A stretch of DNA of 13,242 nt from Bacteroidales bacterium (lineage in GTDB: Bacteria > Bacteroidota > Bacteroidia > Bacteroidales > UBA932): positions 1 to 13,242 of the forward strand of contig SFMG01000035.1 of assembly GCA_004554455.1 (NCBI GenBank). Direction: 5' to 3'. Of the stretch, positions 1 to 6,589 are shown one piece after another. Position 1 is the stretch's first letter. The number at the start of each line of letters is the position of its first letter. The notes under the pieces are model-generated. The model was not told where the DNA came from. It saw only the letters and a program-made list of their open reading frames with translations, and did not search any database. The translations under genes and the position numbers were made by a program.

Positions 1-113
1 GCGGTTTTTCAACGGTTCTCAACGGTAAGTCACAGTCGCAAATGGCCGCATAGGTGAGCCTCCAAAATGAAGCAGGTTATTTTTTAACAATTACCTAATA
101 AATCAGTACACAA
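1..113. other. Left edge, no gene assigned
   Basis: No complete gene is visible. All three forward frames stop within the first 57 bases (stops near 26, 51 and 55), so the 3' tail of a gene entering from the left is possible but none is recognisable. A short direct repeat, TCAACGGT at 9-16 and 19-26, is present. The AT-rich stretch at about 77-113 just before the lipoprotein start probably holds its promoter, but I see no exact TAnnTTTG box; TATTTTTT near 79 is the closest. Confidence 0.5.
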
Positions 114-344
114 ATGAAAAAGGCATTTTTTGCAATTATGGCTGCAGCCCTGCTTTGCTGCGCATGCAATGGCGACAAGTGCAAATGCACCATCACCTAC
201 AAGAACGGTGACACCACCACCAGGACCGTTACCCGTCCAGAGGACGGCAAGTGCTCCGATCTCGAGTCAGAGGGCAAGCTTTCAATCGGTGGCATCGACA
301 TCGATGTCAACACTACCGTGAAGTGCGTTACCGTTAGCGAGTAA
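114..344 (+). CDS. Small Cys-rich lipoprotein, unknown function
   Basis: Encodes 76 residues. Residues 1-17 form a short signal peptide (MKK, then a hydrophobic run FFAIMAAALL) ending in CCAC, a non-ideal lipobox with Cys18 as the likely lipidated residue, followed by N-G-D. The mature part is small and polar, rich in Thr, Asp and Lys, with Cys23, Cys25 (C-K-C), Cys47 and Cys71 left over after the anchor. I do not recognise the family. The stop is one base before the start of a membrane thioredoxin-type fusion gene, so the two are probably one translational unit; this suggests, as inference only, that the cysteines are handled by that neighbour. The ATG is preceded by AT-rich DNA and no Shine-Dalgarno sequence, as is usual in Bacteroidota. 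A competing ORF from 130 in another frame lacks a signal peptide and reads like a shadow. Confidence 0.8.
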   Translation: MKKAFFAIMAAALLCCACNGDKCKCTITYKNGDTTTRTVTRPEDGKCSDLESEGKLSIGGIDIDVNTTVKCVTVSE

Positions 345-345
345 A

Positions 346-1317
346 TTGAAGCAGCTTTTCAGAATCCTAACGGGCGCGGTTTTCTGCGTCTCAGCAATAT
401 CGAAGCTCTCCGACATGGAGGGCTTCGATTTGTATCTCTTTTCTTTCGGCCTGCTTTCCTTCGACCTCTGTTCCCTGCTCGGACGTGTACTGATAATCTG
501 TGAACTTCTCCTGGGCCTTGGCCTTCTTTCCGGCCTATGGCGAAGACTGGTGAATATCTCTACGGCTGCGATGCTGCTTGGCCTTTCGGCCTTCCTTCTT
601 TGGCGGCTGCTTCTGGGAGACAGGGAGTCCTGCCATTGCTTCGGCCCCCTGCTGGACCTGAATCCCGGCCAGTCCCTGGTCAAGAACCTTCTGCTGGCCT
701 TGATGCTGGCCATTTCCTGGAAAGCTCCCGGATTCGCTTTCCTCAATTCCCGTCCCCGTCTTATGCCCGTGCTTGCCGCGCTCGTCGGCCTGGCGCTGGC
801 TTCGACGGTGTTCGCCCTTCGTCCCCCTTCTCTGTGGTACCGTCTCGGCGCGAAGAACAAAGGGGAGCTTGTGGAAAACCTATGGGCTCCAAAGGCAGAG
901 GAACTGGGTCTGGACCAAGGCCGTCAGCTCCTTGTTTTCCTCAGTCCTCTCTGTGAACATTGTCAGCACTGCATCAGCAAGCTGACTACCATTGTCAGTC
1001 GCCACGGACTTGACACCGAGAACATTCACCTGGTCTTTATGGTGGTTGCGCAGAATGAGGAAGAGAACCCCCTGCTGCTGCCATATTTCTTCGAACAGGC
1101 GGGCGTAGGGGACCCGCATTACGACACTGTCCATCTTCCGGCAGCCGAGTTCATATCCATAACAAATGGAGTGATGCCGCTGGTCTGCCTCTTCGAAGAC
1201 GGGGAATTGTTGGCTGAGTACGGGTATAACAGTCTGGATGAGAATGCCTTAGTTGCGTTTCTTGCGCTCGGTGACCAGACGCACGAGCAAGGCGGCGCCC
1301 AGCAGCAGGAAGAGTAG
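346..1317 (+). CDS. MauE/DoxX-like membrane protein fused to a thioredoxin-like domain
   Basis: 323 residues from a TTG start one base after the lipoprotein stop; the next Met (24) would remove the first helix, so TTG is preferred. Residues 4-126 contain about four membrane segments (roughly 4-20, 43-66, 69-90, 110-126) with the pattern C96-H-C98-F-G typical of MauE-like proteins, then a further segment at about 138-158. Residues 165-310 look like an envelope-facing thioredoxin fold: a strand RQLLVFLSPLCEHC with C203-E-H-C206 and an extra C209, and a probable cis-proline at GVMP278. MauE-family proteins support disulfide chemistry of exported proteins; fusion to thioredoxin resembles other thiol-relay membrane proteins. 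Likely role: passing electrons or disulfides across the inner membrane. Substrate unknown. The polar last 13 or so residues (from Gln311) lie over the 3' end of lnt on the other strand and look added on. Confidence 0.8.
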   Translation: MKQLFRILTGAVFCVSAISKLSDMEGFDLYLFSFGLLSFDLCSLLGRVLIICELLLGLGLLSGLWRRLVNISTAAMLLGLSAFLLWRLLLGDRESCHCFGPLLDLNPGQSLVKNLLLALMLAISWKAPGFAFLNSRPRLMPVLAALVGLALASTVFALRPPSLWYRLGAKNKGELVENLWAPKAEELGLDQGRQLLVFLSPLCEHCQHCISKLTTIVSRHGLDTENIHLVFMVVAQNEEENPLLLPYFFEQAGVGDPHYDTVHLPAAEFISITNGVMPLVCLFEDGELLAEYGYNSLDENALVAFLALGDQTHEQGGAQQQEE

Positions 1318-2874
1318 GGTGCAGCTGCGCCCCGTCATATCCCCATATTTCACAAAGAAAGTTTCGCGCCCGCAAAGCCTTACGCTGCCGTCGAGCGTCT
1401 CCTTCTGCCACCAGTTGCTGCGCGCGACTATGCGGCCCTTGCTGTCTATGAAGGCGCTGATGCCGGTATTGCCGCAACGGGCTATCCAGCGTCTGGTCTC
1501 TATGGCCCTGAGACTTGCGTAGCTCAGGTGCTGACGGTAGCCGGCTGTGTCCTTCCACCAGGCGTCGTTAGTAATGATGGCCAGCATCTGCGCGCCCTTC
1601 CGCACATAGTCGCAGCAATATTCGCCGTATATGGATTCGTAGCATATCACCGGCGCAACGGCGATTTTCGCACTGTCGCAAGGCGCGTACAGCAGCCCCC
1701 TCTCCTTCTGGCCTATGCAGCGGCCCATCACTCCGCCCAGCATATCGTCGATCTTGCAGAACAGTTTCGGGTACGGCGTCATCTCCACCGCGACGACCAG
1801 TTTGCTTTTGTGATATATCTGCGGCTCGCTTTTCCCGTCAAGCAGCAGGGCCGAATTGTGCGATTCCACCCACATCCCGTCCCGCAGGCGTCTGGCCGTA
1901 GGGGAGGGTTTCGTTTTCGAGGATATATATTCGTAGCTGCTGGCCCCGACTATCAGGCTGACGTCCCCGCAGCCGCGTATTTCGGAGTTCAGACGCTCTA
2001 CAGTAACGCTGCCCAGCCGGCCGTCCATAAGGAACACGTCGTTCGTGAAGGTCTCCGGAGCCAGTATCAGCAGCGGCCCCTTCCCTCCGTGTGCCGCGAT
2101 GCCTTCGCGAATCTGCCCGCAGAGTATGTCGGTCTGCTCGCTCTGGCTGAGATATTCGAATTTGTGGTAAGGGTCTATGTTCGGCTGCGCAATGAAGACC
2201 TCCGCTTCGGGGCCCTCGTCCATAGGTGCCTTCCAGAGATGCAGGGAGAAGGCCGGCGGGAATATGAAAAGCAGCAGCAGGCCTGCCGGGGCGGCGAGAC
2301 GCGCCTTCAGATTCCAGTTCTGCCAGCTGCGTTCACGTATGCAGACCGAGCAGCCGAATATGGCGAGGTTGCAGAGCCAGATCCATAGCGAGCCGCCGAG
2401 CGTTCCGGTATATTCGTACCACTGTATCCATTTCAGACTGCGGGCGAAGGCGTTGCCCAGCACCAGCCAGGGCCAGGAAATCTGTGCGTCGAAGTACATC
2501 CTCTCCCATGCTATCCAGGCGCAGAAGAGGAATATATATGGAATGCTGCCTCTGAAACGTCTGCGGCAGAGCCGGAAGAGGGCGAAGACCACTGACATCT
2601 GGAAGGCGTTGGCCACGCTTGCAAAGATTCCGCCGCCTACGGTTGCATTGCACACCCACCAGGTGGTCAATGCATTGAAAATCAGGAAGCACCCGTAGTG
2701 GACGAGCCAGAAATGCTTCATTCCGGAGTCGTTCGCCAGCTTCTCGGCCCAGAGCAGAGGCACCAGGGCGAAGAGGGAAACCCAGCCGAGATGGGGAATC
2801 AGGAACGGCAGGGAGAGCAGAATGGCCGAAATTCCCCCTAGAAGCACAATCGAAGCGTTGCTCTTATTCTTCAT
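1249..2874 (-). CDS. lnt: Apolipoprotein N-acyltransferase
   Basis: 541 residues. Lnt transfers an acyl chain from phospholipid to the amino group of the N-terminal Cys of lipoproteins, the last step of lipoprotein maturation, in the inner membrane. N-terminal half: multiple membrane helices (about 8-26, 30-46, 55-75, 84-101, 111-124, 160-180, 192-211), with the WPWLVLGN region at 134-141. Residues 225-500 are the nitrilase-like domain: Glu274 in LAPETF, Lys356 in YHKSKLVV, Glu364 and nucleophile Cys411 in VICYESIYG fit the Glu-Lys-Cys triad. A final helix spans about 518-533, ending in a basic tail. The frame stays open 124 codons further upstream, but that stretch is antisense to the exporter gene; Met at 2874 begins the typical short basic head and first helix. 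The last 69 bp overlap the convergent thioredoxin-fusion gene. A TAnnTTTG box ends six bases before the ATG. Confidence 0.95.
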   Translation of the reverse strand: MKNKSNASIVLLGGISAILLSLPFLIPHLGWVSLFALVPLLWAEKLANDSGMKHFWLVHYGCFLIFNALTTWWVCNATVGGGIFASVANAFQMSVVFALFRLCRRRFRGSIPYIFLFCAWIAWERMYFDAQISWPWLVLGNAFARSLKWIQWYEYTGTLGGSLWIWLCNLAIFGCSVCIRERSWQNWNLKARLAAPAGLLLLFIFPPAFSLHLWKAPMDEGPEAEVFIAQPNIDPYHKFEYLSQSEQTDILCGQIREGIAAHGGKGPLLILAPETFTNDVFLMDGRLGSVTVERLNSEIRGCGDVSLIVGASSYEYISSKTKPSPTARRLRDGMWVESHNSALLLDGKSEPQIYHKSKLVVAVEMTPYPKLFCKIDDMLGGVMGRCIGQKERGLLYAPCDSAKIAVAPVICYESIYGEYCCDYVRKGAQMLAIITNDAWWKDTAGYRQHLSYASLRAIETRRWIARCGNTGISAFIDSKGRIVARSNWWQKETLDGSVRLCGRETFFVKYGDMTGRSCTLLFLLLGAALLVRLVTERKKRN

Positions 2875-2880
2875 ATCTGA

Positions 2881-2888
2881 CAAAGATA
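2881..2888 (-). promoter_or_regulatory. -7 box of lnt promoter
   Basis: Reading the minus strand, TATCTTTG matches the Bacteroidota consensus TAnnTTTG exactly and ends six bases before the lnt ATG at 2874. Transcription would begin at or very near the start codon, giving a leaderless or nearly leaderless mRNA. No clear TTG element lies 19-21 bases upstream. Confidence 0.6.
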
Positions 2889-2901
2889 TCAAATCTTTTA
2901 A

Positions 2902-2909
2902 TACCTTTG
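2902..2909 (+). promoter_or_regulatory. -7 box of exporter-PASTA-rluD-coaD-ung operon
   Basis: TACCTTTG matches TAnnTTTG exactly and is followed by GCGAA and the ATG at 2914. The start point is therefore expected at or next to the start codon. It lies 13 bases from the opposite-facing lnt box, so the two promoters overlap and polymerase probably cannot occupy both at once. The -33 element is weak. Confidence 0.6.
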
Positions 2910-2913
2910 CGAA

Positions 2914-3597
2914 ATGATTCTGGATATCTTGAAGGCAATGCTCGTGGGAGTCTGTGCATCGGTACCTGTAGGGCCGATAGCGATTCTCGTTATCCAGAAA
3001 AGTCTGAGCAAGGGACACAAGGCCGGCTTCATCACTTCGCTTGGCTCCGTGTTCGTGGATACCGTCTTTTCCATAATCGCAATCTTCGCCCTTGCCTTCG
3101 TGCAGGATTTCCTTGCACGCAATCACAACTGGATATCTCTCATAGGCGGAATCATAGTCATCATACTCGGGGCCTCGATGGCCTTCACCGACTCCAGGAA
3201 GAAACAGGAAAAGATAGAAGAGAAGCTGGAGGGAAAGGTCGGCCACAGGCGCAGAGCCAAGGCCAGCCCTTCGGATTTCGCCCAGTCAGTGCTGATGGGC
3301 CTGACCAATCCGGGTGCCATCCTGGTCATATTCGCTCTCTTCGCCTTCTTCGGCATCGGTGCCACCAATGCCCCTCACGAATGGAACGTCGCCCCGGTTG
3401 TGCTGGGAGTCGCCAGCGGTTCCGCAATTTACTGGTTCCTCATGACCTGGCTCATTTCCCGCTTCAGCGACAGGGTGGATGTGGACAAAATGGTGTGGGT
3501 CAACAGGATTACCGGAGTGATAGTGATAATCATAGGCCTGGCCTTTCTCTCCGACGGCGTTTTCCGTTTCATATTTCCGGGCAAGAGTCTTTTTTAA
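2914..3597 (+). CDS. LysE/RhtB-type amino-acid exporter family protein
   Basis: 227 residues, the usual size for the LysE/RhtB family of small exporters that move amino acids or related metabolites out across the inner membrane. About six membrane segments are visible: roughly 5-27, 38-64, 72-91, 127-149, 160-183 and 197-220. The family signatures PVGPIAILVIQKSLSKG (18-34) after the first part of helix 1 and the repeat-related LTNPGAILV (130-138) in helix 4 are both clear. A long charged loop (about 93-122, rich in Lys, Arg and Glu) separates the two halves, as expected for a cytoplasmic loop. The substrate cannot be predicted. It is the first gene of a tight operon; the next gene starts 12 bases after its stop. 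The start follows a promoter box immediately, with no leader. Confidence 0.9.
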   Translation: MILDILKAMLVGVCASVPVGPIAILVIQKSLSKGHKAGFITSLGSVFVDTVFSIIAIFALAFVQDFLARNHNWISLIGGIIVIILGASMAFTDSRKKQEKIEEKLEGKVGHRRRAKASPSDFAQSVLMGLTNPGAILVIFALFAFFGIGATNAPHEWNVAPVVLGVASGSAIYWFLMTWLISRFSDRVDVDKMVWVNRITGVIVIIIGLAFLSDGVFRFIFPGKSLF

Positions 3598-3609
3598 CAA
3601 TTTCTGGAT

Positions 3610-4374
3610 ATGCCGAAAAAACTCATAAAGAATATAGTTCTTATCTTCGTTTTCGTGGCTGCACTGCTCATCCTTAGTTCATGCATGCTCAGGTGGGTCA
3701 CCAATCACGGGAAATGTATCGAAGCCCCTGATTTCACCTCTCTTACCCCTGCCGAGTGCGAAGTCCTTGCGAAGGAGAGCGGGGTCAGGGTCGAGGTGAT
3801 AGACACCACCTACGTGCGTTCAGTGCGCCGCGGCTGTATCTTCACCCAGGATCCGGCTGCCGGTTCCATGGTCAAGAAGAACAGGAAGATACGTCTTGTC
3901 GTAAACGCCTCCGTGCCCCGCAAGGTGTCAATGCCCAATGTGGTGGAATGCCCTGTCAGACAGGCAGTTTCGGACCTTACGTCCAAGGGCTTCATTGTAG
4001 GCCGTCTCCAGTATGTGCCCGGTTATGACGACAGGGTGCAGGCCCAGCTGATCAACGGGAAGAATGTCGCACCCGGCTCCACTGTCGAGAGCGGCTCCGT
4101 AGTGGACCTGAGGGTTGGCTTCGATCCGCTCTGCTCCACCACTTCCGCACCTGACGTCAGGGGCAAGCGCTCCATCCAGGCCCAGAAGGAAATCAAGGAA
4201 AGGTCCCTGAACGTGCGCCGTCCCATATATGATTCCAGCGTACGGAGCTATGCCGACTCCATCAATGCCGTAGTCTGGCGCCAGACCCCGGAAGCGTTCA
4301 CCACCAATCTCACCAAGGGCAGCGAGATGACCATCTGGCTCTCGGTCGATCCTGCCAAGACGGGACTCGAATAA
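3610..4374 (+). CDS. Three-PASTA-domain envelope protein
   Basis: 254 residues. A basic head and one hydrophobic helix (about 7-30) anchor the protein, and the rest is outside the cytoplasm. Three PASTA repeats follow at about 38-100, 106-169 and 178-247; each opens with a short xPx hydrophobic motif (EAPDF, SMPNV, SAPDV), continues with an Ala-rich helix and ends in a hydrophobic strand (IRLVVNA, VVDLRVG, MTIWLSV), with the recognisable QDPAAGSMVKKNRKI in repeat 1. PASTA domains bind peptidoglycan fragments or act as rigid spacers; in Bacteroidota they occur in stand-alone proteins, without a kinase, often beside rluD, as here. LSSC25 looks like a lipobox, but the preceding stretch is a long membrane helix and hydrophobic residues continue after the Cys, so lipidation is uncertain. 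One base separates its stop from the rluD start. Confidence 0.92.
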   Translation: MPKKLIKNIVLIFVFVAALLILSSCMLRWVTNHGKCIEAPDFTSLTPAECEVLAKESGVRVEVIDTTYVRSVRRGCIFTQDPAAGSMVKKNRKIRLVVNASVPRKVSMPNVVECPVRQAVSDLTSKGFIVGRLQYVPGYDDRVQAQLINGKNVAPGSTVESGSVVDLRVGFDPLCSTTSAPDVRGKRSIQAQKEIKERSLNVRRPIYDSSVRSYADSINAVVWRQTPEAFTTNLTKGSEMTIWLSVDPAKTGLE

Positions 4375-4375
4375 A

Positions 4376-5455
4376 ATGGCAGAGATGCAGGAGGATTTCT
4401 TCGACAATACAGCCCTTCCGGAAGACGAGGAGCAGGGGATGTTCGAGCATTACCGCTTCGACATCGCTGCGGGTCAGGAAGCGGTCAGAGTGGACAAGTG
4501 GCTCTCCACCCACATGGAGTACACATCCCGCCACCGTATCCAGCTGGCCATCAAGTCCGAGTATATCAGGGTGAACGACAAGGTCGTCAAGGCCAACTAT
4601 ATTGTACGTCCCGGCGATGTGGTGACCTTCGTGATGCCCTATGAGAGAAGGGGCCTGGAAATACTTCCGGAGGACATTCCGCTGAACATAGTCCACGAGG
4701 ACGATGACGTGCTGGTCATTGACAAGCCGGCCGGGATGGTGGTTCACCCGGGTCACGGGCATTTCAGCGGTACGCTTGTGAATGCACTGGCCTTCCACCT
4801 TGGCATATCCCAGGGTCCTGACGCTCAGGATGAGAGAATGGGAGTGCTGGTCCACAGGATAGACAAGGACACCTCGGGCCTGCTGGTGGTGGCCAAGAAT
4901 GACGAGGCGCAGCTGAAGCTGGCCAGACAGTTCTATGTCCATTCCATAGACCGCTGCTATGTTGCTGTGGTCTGGGGAAACATAAAGGAGGATGAGGGTA
5001 CCATCACAGGAAATATAGGAAGGGACCCGTCGGACCGTATGCGTTTCAAGGTCTTCCCTGACGGCAGCGCCGGCAAGCACGCCGTCACCCACTACAAGGT
5101 GCTGGAGCGTTTCGGTTATGTTACTGTAGTGGAGTGCCGCCTGGAGACGGGCCGTACCCATCAGATACGCGTTCATTTCAACTACATAGGCCATCCGCTA
5201 TTCAACGACGCCCGCTACGACGGGGCCGAGATACGCAAGGGGACCATATATGCGAAATACCGCCAGTTCATAGAAAACTGCTTCCGCATCTGTCCCCGCC
5301 AGGCCTTGCACGCCAGACAGCTTGGTTTCATTCATCCGGGCAACGGAAAGCATCTGGTATTCGAGTCACCGCTGCCCGAAGATATGCGCCAGCTCATAGA
5401 CAAGTGGAGAAAATACTCCTCCAATATGTCCGAATGGGTTGCCGGAGAAGATTGA
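4376..5455 (+). CDS. rluD: 23S rRNA pseudouridine synthase, RluD family
   Basis: 359 residues. RluA/RluD-family enzymes isomerise specific uridines to pseudouridine in 23S rRNA (RluD: helix 69, at the subunit interface). Domains in order: an acidic, probably disordered head (1-25), an S4 RNA-binding domain (about 36-95, with VRVDKWLS and RIQLAIKSEYIRVND), then the catalytic domain. HRIDKDTSGLL at 160-170 carries the catalytic Asp163, and LETGRTHQIRVH at 256-267 is the second family signature; HARQLGFIHP (312-321) is also conserved. The S4 domain plus motif set favour RluD over RluA or RluC, though paralogues in this phylum are not easily separated. It begins one base after the PASTA gene and its stop lies four bases before coaD, so translation is likely coupled. 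A second Met (4) is an alternative start. Confidence 0.93.
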   Translation: MAEMQEDFFDNTALPEDEEQGMFEHYRFDIAAGQEAVRVDKWLSTHMEYTSRHRIQLAIKSEYIRVNDKVVKANYIVRPGDVVTFVMPYERRGLEILPEDIPLNIVHEDDDVLVIDKPAGMVVHPGHGHFSGTLVNALAFHLGISQGPDAQDERMGVLVHRIDKDTSGLLVVAKNDEAQLKLARQFYVHSIDRCYVAVVWGNIKEDEGTITGNIGRDPSDRMRFKVFPDGSAGKHAVTHYKVLERFGYVTVVECRLETGRTHQIRVHFNYIGHPLFNDARYDGAEIRKGTIYAKYRQFIENCFRICPRQALHARQLGFIHPGNGKHLVFESPLPEDMRQLIDKWRKYSSNMSEWVAGED

Positions 5456-5459
5456 CAAA

Positions 5460-5921
5460 ATGAAAAGAACAGCTTTGTTTCCGGGGTCATTCGATCCCTT
5501 TACCGCAGGACATCTCAACATTCTGAAAAGAGCCCTGACTATGTTCGACGAGGTCGTCGTTGCCGTGGGCATCAACCAGGACAAGAGGGGATTCCTCTCC
5601 AACGGGAAGCGTCTCGAGATAATACGCCAGGCCATTGCCGGTATGGACAACGTAAGGGTAATAGAGTACGACAACCTGACTATCGACACCTGCAAGTCGC
5701 TTGGTATCAAGCATATAGTTCGAGGTGTAAGGAATATGCTCGACTTCGAGACCGAACGCTCCATTGCGGATGCGAACCGTCGTCTCGCCCCTGAAATCGA
5801 GACCATAATCATTCCTACCGCCCAGGAATTCGCCCACATCTCCTCCACAGCGGTGCGTGACATCATCAAGCACAACGGGGACGCGAGCGCCTTCCTCCCG
5901 GACAATGTAAAGCTGCAGTGA
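5460..5921 (+). CDS. coaD: Phosphopantetheine adenylyltransferase
   Basis: 153 residues, the usual CoaD length. CoaD adenylates 4'-phosphopantetheine to dephospho-CoA, the penultimate step of coenzyme A synthesis, in the cytoplasm. The nucleotidyltransferase signature FPGSFDPFTAGHLNIL begins at residue 6 (the TAGH segment is the T/HxGH motif), and the C-terminal ISSTAVRDII matches the ISSTxVR motif that closes on ATP. RGVRN near residue 85 (R-G-x-R-N/D) is also typical. The frame remains open seven codons upstream from a TTG inside rluD, but ATG at 5460 places the first strand (MKRTALFPGSFDP) as in known enzymes, four bases after the rluD stop. Its TGA shares one base with the ung ATG. Confidence 0.97.
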   Translation: MKRTALFPGSFDPFTAGHLNILKRALTMFDEVVVAVGINQDKRGFLSNGKRLEIIRQAIAGMDNVRVIEYDNLTIDTCKSLGIKHIVRGVRNMLDFETERSIADANRRLAPEIETIIIPTAQEFAHISSTAVRDIIKHNGDASAFLPDNVKLQ

Positions 5922-6589
5922 TGAACGTCAGGATAGAAGAAAGCTGGAAGGAAGCCCTGGCAGGGGAGTTTGAAAAGGATTATTTCCGTGAATTGGTCTC
6001 TGAACTGCACAGGGAGAAGGCGGCCGGGACCGTTATCTACCCACCCGGACCGCTCATTTTCAATGCCTTCGACAAGACTCCTCTCCCTTCCCTCAAGGTG
6101 GTCATTCTGGGTCAGGACCCCTATCACAACCCCGGCGAGGCGATGGGGCTGTCCTTCTCTGTGCCGGACGGTGTCAGAATCCCGCCCTCTCTGAGGAACA
6201 TATTCAAGGAAATCGAAAGCGACCTGGGCATAAGAATGAGCGGAAGCAGCAATCTGGAACCCTGGGCCCGTCAGGGAGTGCTGCTGCTGAACTCCATACT
6301 CACGGTACGCGCCGGTGCCGCCGCCTCCCACCGCTCATTGGGCTGGGAGTACTTCACCGATGCCGTAATACGCTGCATATCGGAAAGATGCGAAGGCATT
6401 GTCTTCCTGCTCTGGGGACGCTATGCCCGTTCGAAGGCAGTGCTTATAGACAGCAGCCGCCATCACGTTCTGGAAGCGGCCCATCCATCCCCTCTGGCCG
6501 GTGGCGCCTTCTTCGGCTGCCGTCATTTCAGCCGTACGAATGAATTGCTGATTGCGGAGGGCCGCAGCCCTATAGACTGGAAACTATAG
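5921..6589 (+). CDS. ung: Uracil-DNA glycosylase, family 1
   Basis: 222 residues, full length for Ung. It removes uracil from DNA, whether from dUTP misincorporation or cytosine deamination, as the first step of base-excision repair. Catalytic motif GQDPYH at 64-69 has Asp66 as the water-activating residue and Tyr68 that excludes thymine; Phe79 (in LSFSVP) stacks on uracil; Asn124 in LLLNSILTV recognises the base; HPSPLA at 188-193 supplies His188 and the DNA intercalation loop. The ATG overlaps the coaD stop by one base (TGATG); a GTG three bases upstream is possible but less likely. The last sense codon and the stop form CTATAG, which also ends the opposite gene. It is the last gene of its operon, and no hairpin terminator is visible after it. 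Confidence 0.97.
   Translation: MNVRIEESWKEALAGEFEKDYFRELVSELHREKAAGTVIYPPGPLIFNAFDKTPLPSLKVVILGQDPYHNPGEAMGLSFSVPDGVRIPPSLRNIFKEIESDLGIRMSGSSNLEPWARQGVLLLNSILTVRAGAAASHRSLGWEYFTDAVIRCISERCEGIVFLLWGRYARSKAVLIDSSRHHVLEAAHPSPLAGGAFFGCRHFSRTNELLIAEGRSPIDWKL

Noticed and set aside
9..26. Direct repeat TCAACGGT at 10-base spacing
   Set aside because: Only two short copies at the window edge; not enough to call an operator or repeat.
1528..2388. 286-codon plus-strand ORF opposite lnt
   Set aside because: Shadow frame of a clearly real gene; no recognisable motif.
2875..3246. Upstream extension of lnt by 124 codons
   Set aside because: It runs antisense to the exporter gene, has no lipid-enzyme features, and a good start with its own promoter box lies at 2874.
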